A DNA stretch of 64,000 nucleotides, from positions 1-64,000 of the forward strand of contig NW_003314266.1 of NCBI RefSeq assembly GCF_000143415.4, written 5' to 3'. The position numbers were made by a program, and so were the translations under genes. Positions within the stretch are counted from its first letter, which is position 1. The number at the start of each line of letters is the position of its first letter. The DNA is from Selaginella moellendorffii. Lineage: Eukaryota > Streptophyta > Lycopodiopsida > Selaginellales > Selaginellaceae. Below, one piece after another: positions 34,662 through 43,975 of this stretch. The notes beneath the pieces were generated by a model. The model saw nothing but the letters and a program-made list of their open reading frames with translations. It searched no databases and was not told the DNA's origin.

Positions 34662-34733
34662 ACTGCTCGGCATCTGCCTCTTACAGCATTTGCCCAGAAA
34701 GGGCATCTTTCTTCACGCAGCATTTGCCACATG

Positions 34734-34752
34734 TTTAGGGTTTAGGGTTTAG
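34734..34752 (+). repeat. Short interstitial plant telomere-like repeat
   Basis: Two full TTTAGGG units plus a partial third. Too short to imply a former chromosome end. Confidence 0.6.
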
Positions 34753-35395
34753 CAATTCAGTAGCTTGATAAACATGCAAATACAGAACTTGATGCAAAAT
34801 CCTTTGATATGTCAAGACCATAAACACATTTCAATAGAGAGGGTCCTTTCATTTCATAACTCCTTACGTAGATCTTAAGTTGGTTTCTTGTGATCCCGCA
34901 TCTGATTGTGATGTCCCTTTGTAGTGTCGATGGAAAGGTCAATGCACACCAAACTGTAGAATCTTGGAGCAAAATAACAGTCGGATCTATGGCAAATTCC
35001 CCTGAAACATTGTAAGGCTCGTGTGGTCTCATGTGGTGTCCGATCGAGATGCTTCTTTGCAGGGTCATCAAGAAGGACATTGTATACCATTCTTTATTTA
35101 GCTGAACATCTGGCATTTTTGGAAATACAAGATGCTTTGGAATATCCAATCATGCATGGTATAAATATAGCGAGGGTATTAAATGATATCCCAATCATGA
35201 TCTTTCTTTTGGATTTCACGTGCATGCAGTCCGAGGAATGATGACGTTGTGGATTTCTTTTGGATTTCACGTGCATGCATGTGCGCGGCAATCCAGAAAT
35301 TAATGGTGGCGCCCAAGTCCGAGGAATGATGACATTCCGGGATTACCAACCGTCGTGACATTTCGCGTGTGTGAGGTTAGGTTTTGCATTTTGCT

Positions 35396-35535
35396 TCGTA
35401 CTCGCGCTCGCATCGCGCTCCCACTCGCAATCACGCTCACATTCGCGCTCATCTACCTTCTCTACAGGTTTCTCGTGTGCATCGGCGTCCACTCGCGCTT
35501 GCATCACACTCACGCTCGCATCACGCTCGTGTGCA
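35396..35535 (+). repeat. CGCTCGCA decamer cluster 2
   Basis: Repeats such as TCGCGCTCGCATCGCGCTCC and CACGCTCGCATCACGCTCG. It resembles the cluster at 33615-33780 and lies just upstream of the plus-strand gene. Confidence 0.7.
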
Positions 35536-36659
35536 TCGGCGTCCACTTCAAGACACACCCAGTTTGTAACTTCGCCGCCAACTCCGCCGCCCACTCCGCC
35601 ACCCACACGCAGCCCACTTGGCGTCCTGGGAGATTTCAGCGCCACTCTCCAACTGTAAGTGGCAGAGTAGCCTTGTTGCTACGATCCGCTGCACACACAG
35701 TGCACATTCGCCAGTGAGTCCGGCCTCGATTGTCACGCCTCCATTCGGCTTCAAATGGTAAGTCTTTTAGGCCAAGTAGAAAATGGCATGAGGCCACATG
35801 CCATTCAGTAGCAATATTGGCATACACCGATTGGGCTCTCGAGTGCAGTCCGGTTACAGATGGCGTGTAGCCTCACGCCATCTTAGGATGTAGCCTCAAG
35901 ACATCTGATGTAGTGGTGAATGGCGTGTGGCCTCACGTTATTTCCAGCTGCTAGCTTTTCATCTGTCAGCTCTAATTGTTGTGCATTTCTGAACAGGCGA
36001 GGAATTGCGTTCTTCTTCCAGCCACTGTCAATGTGGATGCAGAGAAGGGGGAGGAGCTCACCAGTTGGACTTTCGGGATGGAAGGCGAGGATCTAAGGCT
36101 ATACAACACAGATGGTGGGAGAAAAGAATGCATGGGGATCCTCATCCAAGTGACAGACACTCCATGCAGTTCCATGCAAGAATATGGACTAGCACTTGTG
36201 GTAGAGACAGCGTCCGCCTTCAAGATCCACCTTGCACATCCTAGCGGCTTCCCGGAGGGGGGCAGCGGCTATGAGGAATTCCTAGAGGGAGCTAGGGAGA
36301 GGTTGTCCAGGAGGCCCACAATTTCAAAGACGCTGCGGGTCTATGAAGATCACATGGAATCCATAGACCTCACCTACGACGATGTTCAAAAACTATATTC
36401 CAACATTGAGCCGTTGAGAGTGCCTCCAATTCGCGAAGCGAAGGGGAAGGGGGTCGATCTGGAAACTACCCCAAAGCAGAAAAGGGTGGTCAAGCTCAAG
36501 TCGACATCCGACTCTCCTACTCCAAAAAAGAAGCTACTCGGTGATGCCATTGCCTCGAGTTCGAACACTACACCCACCAAAAAGAAGAGCCGCAAAGAGT
36601 AGAAAGAGCAAGAAAAGGCAGCAAAAATCGTCACAGATAATAGTACTTGTTACTATTCC

Positions 36660-37175
36660 AACAAAGTATATACAATCGACGTGAGCCGTATCGACATCCA
36701 AAGCAAATACAACCACAGGCTAGTATCTGATGAGTGGGTGGAGAAACTGAAGCAGAAGATGCTAGCAAGTCCAGTAACACCCGACATCGCAGACGTGATC
36801 CCCTACTACTGAACAATGAAGGGCGAGACGAGGTTTCCAGACTTGATCAATAGAAAGGTGTTGGATGATCAGAACATCCGGTTCTATGCCGTCTCTGGGC
36901 AGCATTCTAGCTTGGCAATGCAAGAGATAGTTGTGGATATTATGGTGGGCGAGGAGATGAAGAAAGTCTTCAAGACAAGAGTTGTCCGCCTGATAAAAGG
37001 CAACTTGCCCCTCCGATCTATCATATCCATCTCCCACGCGCAGAATGTCAAGCAAGAAACATGCTACAAATCGGGTCTGCACGAGACATTGGCACGAACA
37101 CGGAAGCTCTGGGTTCAACTGAAGAAGCCACAAAAACCAGGACAAGGACGTGCACTAGCAACTAGCGCCTGGCAA
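36660..37175 (+). pseudogene. ParB/Srx-like nuclease-fold region
   Basis: The reading YTIDVSRIDIQSKYNHRLVS is followed by WVEKLKQKM and, after an in-frame TGA at 36810, IRFYAVSGQHSSLAMQEIV. The spacing of an N-terminal strand, an R in NxR-like context, an L..kM helix and the GQHR/GQHS box matches the ParB/sulfiredoxin fold. In ParB the box is usually GxHRxxA; here Arg is Ser, followed by S-L-A. Prokaryotic ParB proteins bind palindromic parS sites and hydrolyse CTP. Whether this protein does either is unknown. Confidence 0.5.
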
Positions 37176-40100
37176 GTAAGCCTCGTTGCATGTGGCATAG
37201 CATGTGGCCTCACGCCATTTCCATTGCAGGAATTCTCGAGTCTTCTCTCGAAAACACTAGGGGTCAATGACACACTCAGCATCCATAACATTCTACTCGC
37301 GACAAAAATTGTTTTTGATAAATGGGTAGATGTGCTGAGGAGGTACCATGACGGGGAGTTGCTAAACTCAATGGGTGTGGAGGATGGCCGGAAGCCCAAT
37401 GATTTGAAGCTCAACGCCTTGCGTTTCTCGCGGTCTCTAGACGACGACGACCTTCTGACAGTGGCTAATGCTCTTCTACGTGGTGAGGTAGTCTTCAACA
37501 AGACCAAAATGACTCCCGGCCATATTGTGACATACGAGGACTTGTGCACGACTCTAAAAGCTCGTGCGCTATTGAAGGATTGGATCTTCGAGCAAGTGGC
37601 CATGGAGAGGGTGAGCATCGACACCACACAAGAGATGATGGAAGAGCTGGAGTTGTCAAATGAAGACATCGACAAGTACGTGAAGGGGGCCCCCAAGTTC
37701 ATCGATCTGCTACGGGATGCCACAAAAAGTAAAGCTGAGAAGTTGGAAGTATCCAAATTTCATTAAGAGGGATGTCGACCACCAGCTTCAGAAACAGCTC
37801 GACCCCGCAGCAGAGGCCTATCGAGAACCTTACCGGGTATACGTGAATTCGGATGAGGATCAAAGGTGGAGGAGCATCGTTTCCCGCGGAGATGAGCAGG
37901 TCAAGAACATCTTTTGTGTGATGGACTTCACAAACGAGGAGATCACTCATGCAGACGAAGTCAGCTCCATCATTGACTTAATGGTGGGACTTGTGGAGGT
38001 GGAATCTTTAGTCCACTATATGATCTACGACTCCGAATCCTATCACAAGTTCTGGAAGGTCTTGAACGAGGTGAAGGCTCGGTTGAAAGGCAAGGAGATG
38101 CGGGAGATCCATGGGATAATGGCTAAGAAGAAGATACCGACGAATGTCCGCATCTTCACACTCGCCCTTGTTATTGGTCCTGCAGCAGAGTGGGACTGGA
38201 GTGACTTCCCAGCTTCGTTCAACAAGGCCGATCGAATTGATCTGAGGGAGGTCAATTTACCCGTGCCTGAGGAACTGAAGACGGCTATGGAGCTTTCAAA
38301 TCCAAAGAAAGCTCCAGGTGCAGCATGGGAAATGCTCAGCTGGGTCTTCAACGCAATAGTGGGTGGGTCACCTGCTTCCGACTCCAAGGGCAAATGCGTT
38401 GTCGAGTACAACTGCGGCGGACTATTCTTTCGAGCCGCACTACTCAAGGGTGTCCCGTGTGTTGCGGTGACAAACTCCATTGAAAAGGTGACTTCAATGG
38501 AGCATATAATTACAGTTGCCAAAGATAAACAGTATCTTCTCTGCGAACCTGGTGAGTACGCACTTTAAGTTTAAATGTTATCTCACAAGCTCTGTATGCA
38601 GGAGCGTGGCCACCCCCAGATGCTGAAACGGCGTTAATAGCTACTGTTGAAGATACCCATGTTGGGTCGAGCTCACAACCTGCACAAGGTAAGGTCACAT
38701 GAGGCCTCACGCCATTTTGATTATAGATCGTTGTGAATATTCAGACACAAGGACTGAAAAGCGCACTGGTGGCGCGTCGAAGAAGGACAAACAGACAAGC
38801 AATAAGAAAAAAGGAGGTACAAATTATATTTGCAATGGCGTGTGGTCTCATGCCATTCCTTGCAGGAGACACTTCTTCAAAGGCAAAACAGGCAAGCACC
38901 AGCCAAGCTCAAACTGACAGTGGTCATAAAAAGCGAAAGCACGTTGGACAGTCGTCGGGATAAGAGGCGTTTGATTTGAAAAGGAAGAAGGGCAATAAAA
39001 AGATGATAGGTAATGCCTCGCAGTTATGGCGTGTGTGCTCATGCCATTCATTGCAGATCAAGGGCTGAGTGAAAGCAGCCAGTCACCACCTCCTGACTCA
39101 GATTCCTATGGCGGACTCCCCTTACGCAATCTCAATGGAGAGGTACAATGGATGAGGGATGCTTTTCAAGTCAGGGCCACGTTTTTCTCATTTTGTCGTC
39201 TTCAAAGGGTGCAAGAACGTGCAGAAACCATGTTAAGACAGTCGGGTGAGGATACGGTCCTAGGTCACGCACTAAAACAGGCTATGGATGTCTTGTATTT
39301 TGAGATGGAGACTCGGCCAGATGATTTTCCCAAGATGGTCCTGGAAGAACAAGCCATCCAGCCTGAGCAGCCTATGGAAGAAATGCAGGAGAGGGATGAG
39401 GAGCTAGAGAAAGATAATGAGCAGGAAGAGTAGAAGGACGAAGAGGAGGACAAAGAAGAGGAGGACAAAGAAGAGGAGGACAAAGAAGAGGAGGACGAAG
39501 AGGACTTGGATGGTCCTCACAATGGTGACGATCACAATAACGACGACGACGATGATGACGACGATGGCCAGCCTGAGGTGGCCAAAGAGCAGCGGAGGAA
39601 GGTCATACAAGACAAACCATCAGGTAAATAATAGTACATCCATTCCTAACCTTTTACCATTTCTAACATTGTCCATGTAGGTTGCAAAGCAAATGGTAAG
39701 TAGAGATTATTCAGTTGAATTAAGATACAAACTCTAGCCTTCAATGTCGAGGAAGGATAGTGCCAAGCAAAGGTCGAAACGTATGTCCAATCCTTCAGAA
39801 TCAGCAGTGCACCCAAGTGATATTGGTCCTAGTTCCTCAATAGCAGTTGATGGTAAATACAGTATAGTCGATTCAATATGCTAATGAGTTTGTTTTTAGT
39901 AGCCAGTAGGGAGGATACCATCTCAATCGAAGGGAGATATTTGGACATGCATATGGATCCGCCAGTGGACTCTACTTGCTTGCAAGAGTCATCAGAGCTG
40001 GTGGAGGCTACTATCCATATCAACGCCAAGCAAGCTGACCACGCTCCACTTGATGCTACCCATACCACTGAGTCAATCTTGTCCACGTATCCAACTGACG

Positions 40101-40279
40101 GTGACCAGGCGCCATTGGACCCATATGAGGCCGCCCCAGCCGCCGAGCCGGTCGTATCCTCATTTCCAATGGACTCAACGTGTGCCCAATCGTCTGACTA
40201 CGCGCTGTTGGAACCTCCCTACACCGCCCCTGCTGCCTGTTCGGTCATGTCCACTTTGCCAACGGAGGCACCAGCTGAA

Positions 40280-40301
40280 ATGGCGTGTGATCACACGCCA
40301 T
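40280..40301. repeat. Perfect 22-bp palindrome inside coding sequence
   Basis: TGGCGTGTGATCACACGCCA with A and T added at the ends is its own reverse complement. It encodes MACDHTPS in the linker before the FCP1-like domain. A second copy at 40355-40376 encodes MACAHMPS in the same frame. Confidence 0.9.
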
Positions 40302-40488
40302 CGGAACCACCCCATGCCACTGTTGAGCCAGTTGTACCAGAGTCTACAGCTGAAATGGCATGTGCCCACATGCCATCGGATGCGATTGACCCCACATTGC
40401 AAAGGAGAGTATTTCCGCCCTTCACGTTTCCTCGACCAAAACCCTCTCAATGACCATCAGGAGCACCATTTGCTAATATTGTAGATGG

Positions 40489-41397
40489 TAAAATTGACTT
40501 GTACCATTTTTTATGCTGACGCATTTCATTTCAGAGTCACGGCGAAGGTACTGTATCGTTTTTGATCTGAACGGTGTCCTTTTCTCCCATGAGCGTGGCT
40601 CGTCCTCGAATGTCACTGCACCCTCCAAAGCCTGTGGTCGCAAGTTGGCCAAAAGAGACAGATTCACATTAATCACACGAAAGAAACTGCGGGATCTAAT
40701 AATGACCATGCGACACTTAAAACAGAGGGCTGGGTTCAATTTGCAATTGGGAGTTTGGACATCCATGATGCGCCACAATGCATTAACGTTGCTACAGATG
40801 ATGCACGATCAGACGCGAGTAATATTACCATTTGACTTTCTCCTAACGCAGGAGGATTGCTTGACTATGGTCCATGTGAGGGGTAGCAAGCCCATCTTCG
40901 TCAAGCCAGAGGCTGTAGTGATGAACCGGACTGCTAGGTCAAGTGAAATCCTCATCATCGATGACTCGCCGATTAAAACTGCAGCGAACACGCACACATA
41001 TGCAGTGCACCCCATCTCTTGCAGTATGGAAACTAGGGAGAAGAAACCGTATGTTCTGGGGGACCTTTCAAAACGGCTTGGAGCGATGGTGATAGAGAAC
41101 CGGCCAGTCCAGGAGGTGGCTGCAGAAATCAACCAAATGGCAGATGGCACGGTATATCAGAAGTCATTTGATTGGACAGACACCAGTCATCATTTATGGC
41201 ATGTATATTGTCTAGCCAAACACTATCCGCATCTCCATAATCTGCTCAACCGGATGGGTTCTTCGACCACTGAACATGAGCGTGGACATATTAGAGAAGA
41301 GATGGCATTACTATTGGGTTTAAATCCTGATAGTGTGGAGAGTGATGAAATTCCAAGATTATTGTATAGGCGTTGGAGGCAAAAAATAACAGTCTGA
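40489..41397 (+). pseudogene. FCP1/HAD-like (NIF domain) phosphatase segment
   Basis: After an acceptor TTTCATTTCAG at 40534 the frame reads RRRYCIVFDLNGVLFSH, the HAD motif I position with the usual second Asp replaced by Asn. LGVWTSMMRHNA follows (motif II-like T/S), then PIFVKP and IIDDSPIKTAANTHTYAVHP (motifs III/IV of the FCP1/SCP family). The ORF is open to 41397. In SCP/FCP1 enzymes both Asp residues of DxDG are needed, so DxNG predicts loss of phosphatase activity or a binding role. Upstream it is joined in phase 1 to the Ser/Pro/Thr linker ending at about 40488, through an in-frame TGA at 40451. The last 24 codons recur at 271-345. Confidence 0.7.
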
Positions 41398-41814
41398 GAT
41401 GGCATGTATTTATTTAAAAATGTAACTTATTATGGCATGGGGTTCCATGCCATTGTATTAATATTAAAAGACAATTCTTTGAGAGGATTTGCATTATACT
41501 AGAAGTGTTATAGCATGTTATTGGAAGTCTACGAAGTTGTTTTATTAATAAGGGGAAAGTAAAGATTGAATGGGGACTTGGGCTCCACTTAGACTCGGAG
41601 CAACTGAGCCAATATTAAAAGGATGGAAAGAAATTGGACGACGATGACAAGGAGAAGAAAGAGGTGAAGCAGTGGCAGGGGGAGGAGAAGTGATTGAGTA
41701 GACATTTCTTTGTTTAAAATAAAATGGCATGTGCCTCAATGCAGTTGAATTTTGTTATATTTATATACTATATAAAGGTTTGGAAACCTTATTTTACAAG
41801 TGGGATAATGACAA

Positions 41815-41839
41815 TTCCCACTTTAACGAAATAGAGCTT
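41815..41839 (-). repeat. Right TIR of the 13-kb transposon
   Basis: The minus strand reads AAGCTCTATTTCGTTAAAGT from 41839 inward, then GGGAATTGTCATTATCCCAC. Twenty-two consecutive bases match the left TIR. The same right end occurs at 765-789 and, diverged, at 12111-12136. Confidence 0.9.
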
Positions 41840-41843
41840 AAGT

Positions 41844-42322
41844 GGGAAGGACACCTAAGGGAAATGAACTACGACGATACAATGGTATTGTGAGTTCAAG
41901 AAAGTAGTCTCTAGAAAGGACCTATGGAAGGGTCACAATGTTGGGCCATGGAAGGGGCCTATAGCAGAAGTTGCTAAAAAGATTTATTAGGGGTGAGCAC
42001 CCTCTGGACTTGGCGAAGTGGAGCTTTGCCATGGAACCAAAAGAATACCTCAAGGAGGGAGGTAGTGATCCTTTGTTGCTTGATGCAACCATCAATAGAT
42101 AAGAGCAAAAAACTAGTGGCCAAGTTTGGGTTATGGAATTTAATGGGAAGAATTCAAATGGCAAGGTTAGCCAAGGAACACTAATATGTTTGATGCTAAT
42201 AGATTGCGGGAAAGGAAGTGGACTTCTAAGGTTAGATTCCCAAGTGTTCCAATTTGGCAAAGTAAAAGCTCCAAGTGAGAAGCGGCAAAGTAGCCAAAGG
42301 ATAGGGCTGTGGACAGCCCTAG
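41844..42322 (+). other. Continuation of LTR element C interior (host DNA of the transposon insertion)
   Basis: This follows the right AAGT duplication and has the same base composition and lack of convincing ORFs as 25736-28791. It ends at LTR B. No polypurine tract precedes that LTR. Confidence 0.45.
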
Positions 42323-43468
42323 TGTAAGGAACCAACTCACCGAAGTGTCGTAGGATAAAGGAGCCCCGAAAGCTTGACCAAAATGATAAAGAGTTCATCG
42401 GAGGAGACCAAGTCTAAGATCAAGTCCAAGACCGACTCTAAGATCGAGTTCGAGATAGAGTCCGGAATCGAGTCCGAGACCGACTCGGAGACCGAGTTCG
42501 AGACCGAGCTCGAGACGGAGTCCGAGATCCGAAATCAGGTCCGAGACCGAGTCCGAGGTCGAGTCCGAGGTCGGGTCCGAGATCGGGTCCAAGATCGAGT
42601 CCGAGATCGAGTCCGAGACCGAAACCGAAGTCGGATCCGAGATCGAGTCCGAGATCGAGCCAGAAACTAAGTCCGAGTACTAATACAGGTCAAGGGGTGA
42701 AATCCCAAAGCATGCGTCTCCCAAGGGGGGGGTGCTGCAGGGGGTTCCAAAAGTATAGTAGGGATAGTGAGGTCCAGGAACCAATCTTGAAGGAACTCTC
42801 CAGTGGGGCTTCCAAACTGACTTGAGGTTGAGACTGGGGCCAAGGGGCCTTGGGTGAGAGTGAGCATGGGCTTGAGTGGTGCTGGAGTGGCCACCTAGGG
42901 AAGTGCTCAAGAGCAGCTCCCACTCCCGAAAGGGAAACCGACTGCGGTGCTCCTGGCTCATGTGGAGTGGTGCCCCACTTGAGTACCTTGTGGCTCATTG
43001 GTCCTCGCACTTCCTAAGGGCTTGGGCCTTCCTTTGGGATGGAAGTGGGGGGGTAGAGGTACCTATACCGGGCCATTAGGCCACAGTGTTTCGCCCCGAC
43101 GTCCTGAAGCAAGTGCTACACCCAAGGCTTGGAATTTAGAGGGTCCCATGATCAAGTCTTGTGGTACCAAGGGGTGTTAGGAATCTGGAGGCTTGGTGTG
43201 CTTGGCTGCTTGTGCCTGCAGGGAGTGTAGCCGAACCTTAAGTCCAGTCTAACCCGGGGAGGGGGATTGGGAGTGATTTGGGAATCCGTGGATGGATGGC
43301 TAACACTCCGTCGCTCGTGCAGTGAGTAGCTGAAACCAAGTAGGACCAAGTAGGAGCTGGTACCATAGGCGAGAACCTTGGCGAGGGAACTTAGCACAAG
43401 CCAAGGCAGTGTTGGCCGGATAGACGAGGTAAGCTGGCAAATTAGAAAGGAAAAATTTCTAGCTTACA
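42323..43468 (+). repeat. LTR family B, full length, opposite orientation to 21099-22253
   Basis: A 1,146-bp TG...CA repeat (TGTAAGGAACCAACTCACCG ... TTTCTAGCTTACA). The position where a primer site should lie reads TGGCACAAATG, a poor match to the tRNA-iMet site, so it is a solo LTR or an old 5' LTR. The minisatellite of GAGTCCGAGATC-like units and the G-rich tract plus TATAGTAGGG are present. Confidence 0.8.
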
Positions 43469-43975
43469 CCTGGCACAAATGATAATAATTGGAATGTAGT
43501 GCCAAGGGTGGCACAAAATAGAAAAGAGGATGATGGTGCCCTCAAGTAGAGAACTTCCTAGGATAAGGAAGTGGACTTGCATAATATGTGCAATGCAATG
43601 TGTCAGAGACACCTAGGAAATTGACTTCAAGAAGTCAAAAGTAAATGTTCCAAAGTACAAAGGTTATGTCGATAGAATCTGAGACTACTCAAGAATGAGT
43701 AGTGGAATTAAGTTAGAGACGATGTCTCTAACGGGTTTAGCAAGAACAGAACCAATAAAAGGGAGCAAACCACCCCAGGTGGCCGAATGAGTCTCTATGT
43801 TGGAGAGACTATGCTCCTTAGAGGATGGACAAGGCATGGTGAGCCTTTGGTGTCAAACCATAGACAAATATTGGCTAGGTGCCAAGGATGGAACTGGTAA
43901 CACGTGCGGGTGTTATTTTATAAGAGGGTTTACCGTTCGATGAGAACATCAAACTTCGTCTATGGGTGGTGGAGT
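43469..43975. other. Unassigned spacer between LTR B and LTR C
   Basis: Non-coding, with no recognised motif. Possibly an element interior. Confidence 0.35.

Larger units (their letters stand above)
33252..35754. promoter_or_regulatory. Divergent intergenic region between the transposon genes
   Basis: About 2.5 kb lies between the two start codons. It holds palindromes at 33334, 33404, 33502 and 34083, CGCTCGCA-type repeat clusters at 33615-33780 and 35396-35530, duplicated blocks (33890-34046 with 34503-34661; 34439-34495 with 34662-34714), and a TTTAGGG run at 34734-34752. No ORF is convincing. Promoters for both genes should lie here, but no TATA box can be assigned with confidence. Confidence 0.5.
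35755..41397 (+). pseudogene. Multi-domain transposon gene: ParB-like, methyltransferase-like and FCP1/HAD-like domains
   Basis: The likely start ATG (35755-35757) sits directly before donor GTAAGT; intron 1 (35758-35996) ends in CAG before GCGAGGAAT. The frame then runs to 41397 through short introns: 37176-37229, 38552-38601, 38689-38726, 38817-38865, 39010-39056, 39624-39680 and about 40489-40534. Most are phase 1. Domains in order: an unknown N-terminus (ELTSWTFGMEGEDLRLY); a ParB/sulfiredoxin-like region (36,660-36,930: VSRIDI..., HRLVSDEWVEKLKQKM, FYAVSGQHSSLAMQEI); an alpha-helical region; a possible N4/N6-methyltransferase C-terminal motif (CVVEYNCGGLFFRAALLKGV, about 38,400); Lys/Ser linkers; an acidic run; and the FCP1/HAD domain. 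In-frame stops lie at 36600 (TAG), 36810 (TGA), 38961 (TAA), 39431 (TAG) and 40451 (TGA), with a frameshift near 37,717-37,766 and an unresolved junction near 39,696-39,740. The single-gene model is an inference. The ORFs may instead be separate genes. Confidence 0.55.
29427..41745. repeat. Dispersed 22-bp palindrome family of the transposon
   Basis: Consensus core GGCRTGWGGCCWCAYGCC with AT and AT outside. Good copies start at 29427, 30027, 30187, 30333, 31674, 31731, 33334, 33404, 33502, 35783, 35860, 35920, 37197, 38694, 38835, 39026, 40280, 40355 and 41432. Weaker copies are at 29022, 29338, 29840, 34083 and 41724. The same motif occurs in the MITE (11901, 12075) and the truncated copy (392). 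Copies lie in introns, the intergenic region, subterminal DNA and one coding linker. Outside family members I see none in this window. Confidence 0.9.
28796..41839. mobile_element. 13,044-bp TIR DNA transposon with two divergent genes
   Basis: The ends are inverted repeats sharing GCTCTATTTCGTTAAAGTGG, flanked on both sides by the direct 4-bp repeat AAGT (28792-28795 and 41840-41843). The left gene (minus strand) is a DDE/RNase H-like transposase. The right gene (plus strand) is a multi-domain ParB-like/FCP1-like protein. The 22-bp palindrome family is dispersed throughout. A 285-bp MITE and a truncated right end elsewhere in the window confirm the family's ends. Four-base target duplications are compatible with Sola-type transposons, but I cannot assign the superfamily from sequence alone. 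In-frame stops suggest this copy is no longer autonomous. Confidence 0.9.

Noticed and set aside
34734-34752. Ancient telomere fusion
   Set aside because: Fewer than three TTTAGGG units, inside a transposon's intergenic DNA.
35997-41397. Bacterial contamination explaining the ParB-like sequence
   Set aside because: The sequence has GT-AG introns and lies between paired TIRs with target duplications in plant retrotransposon DNA.
29427-41453. CRISPR array
   Set aside because: The repeats are palindromic but irregularly spaced over 12 kb, with no constant repeat-spacer pattern, and the context is eukaryotic.
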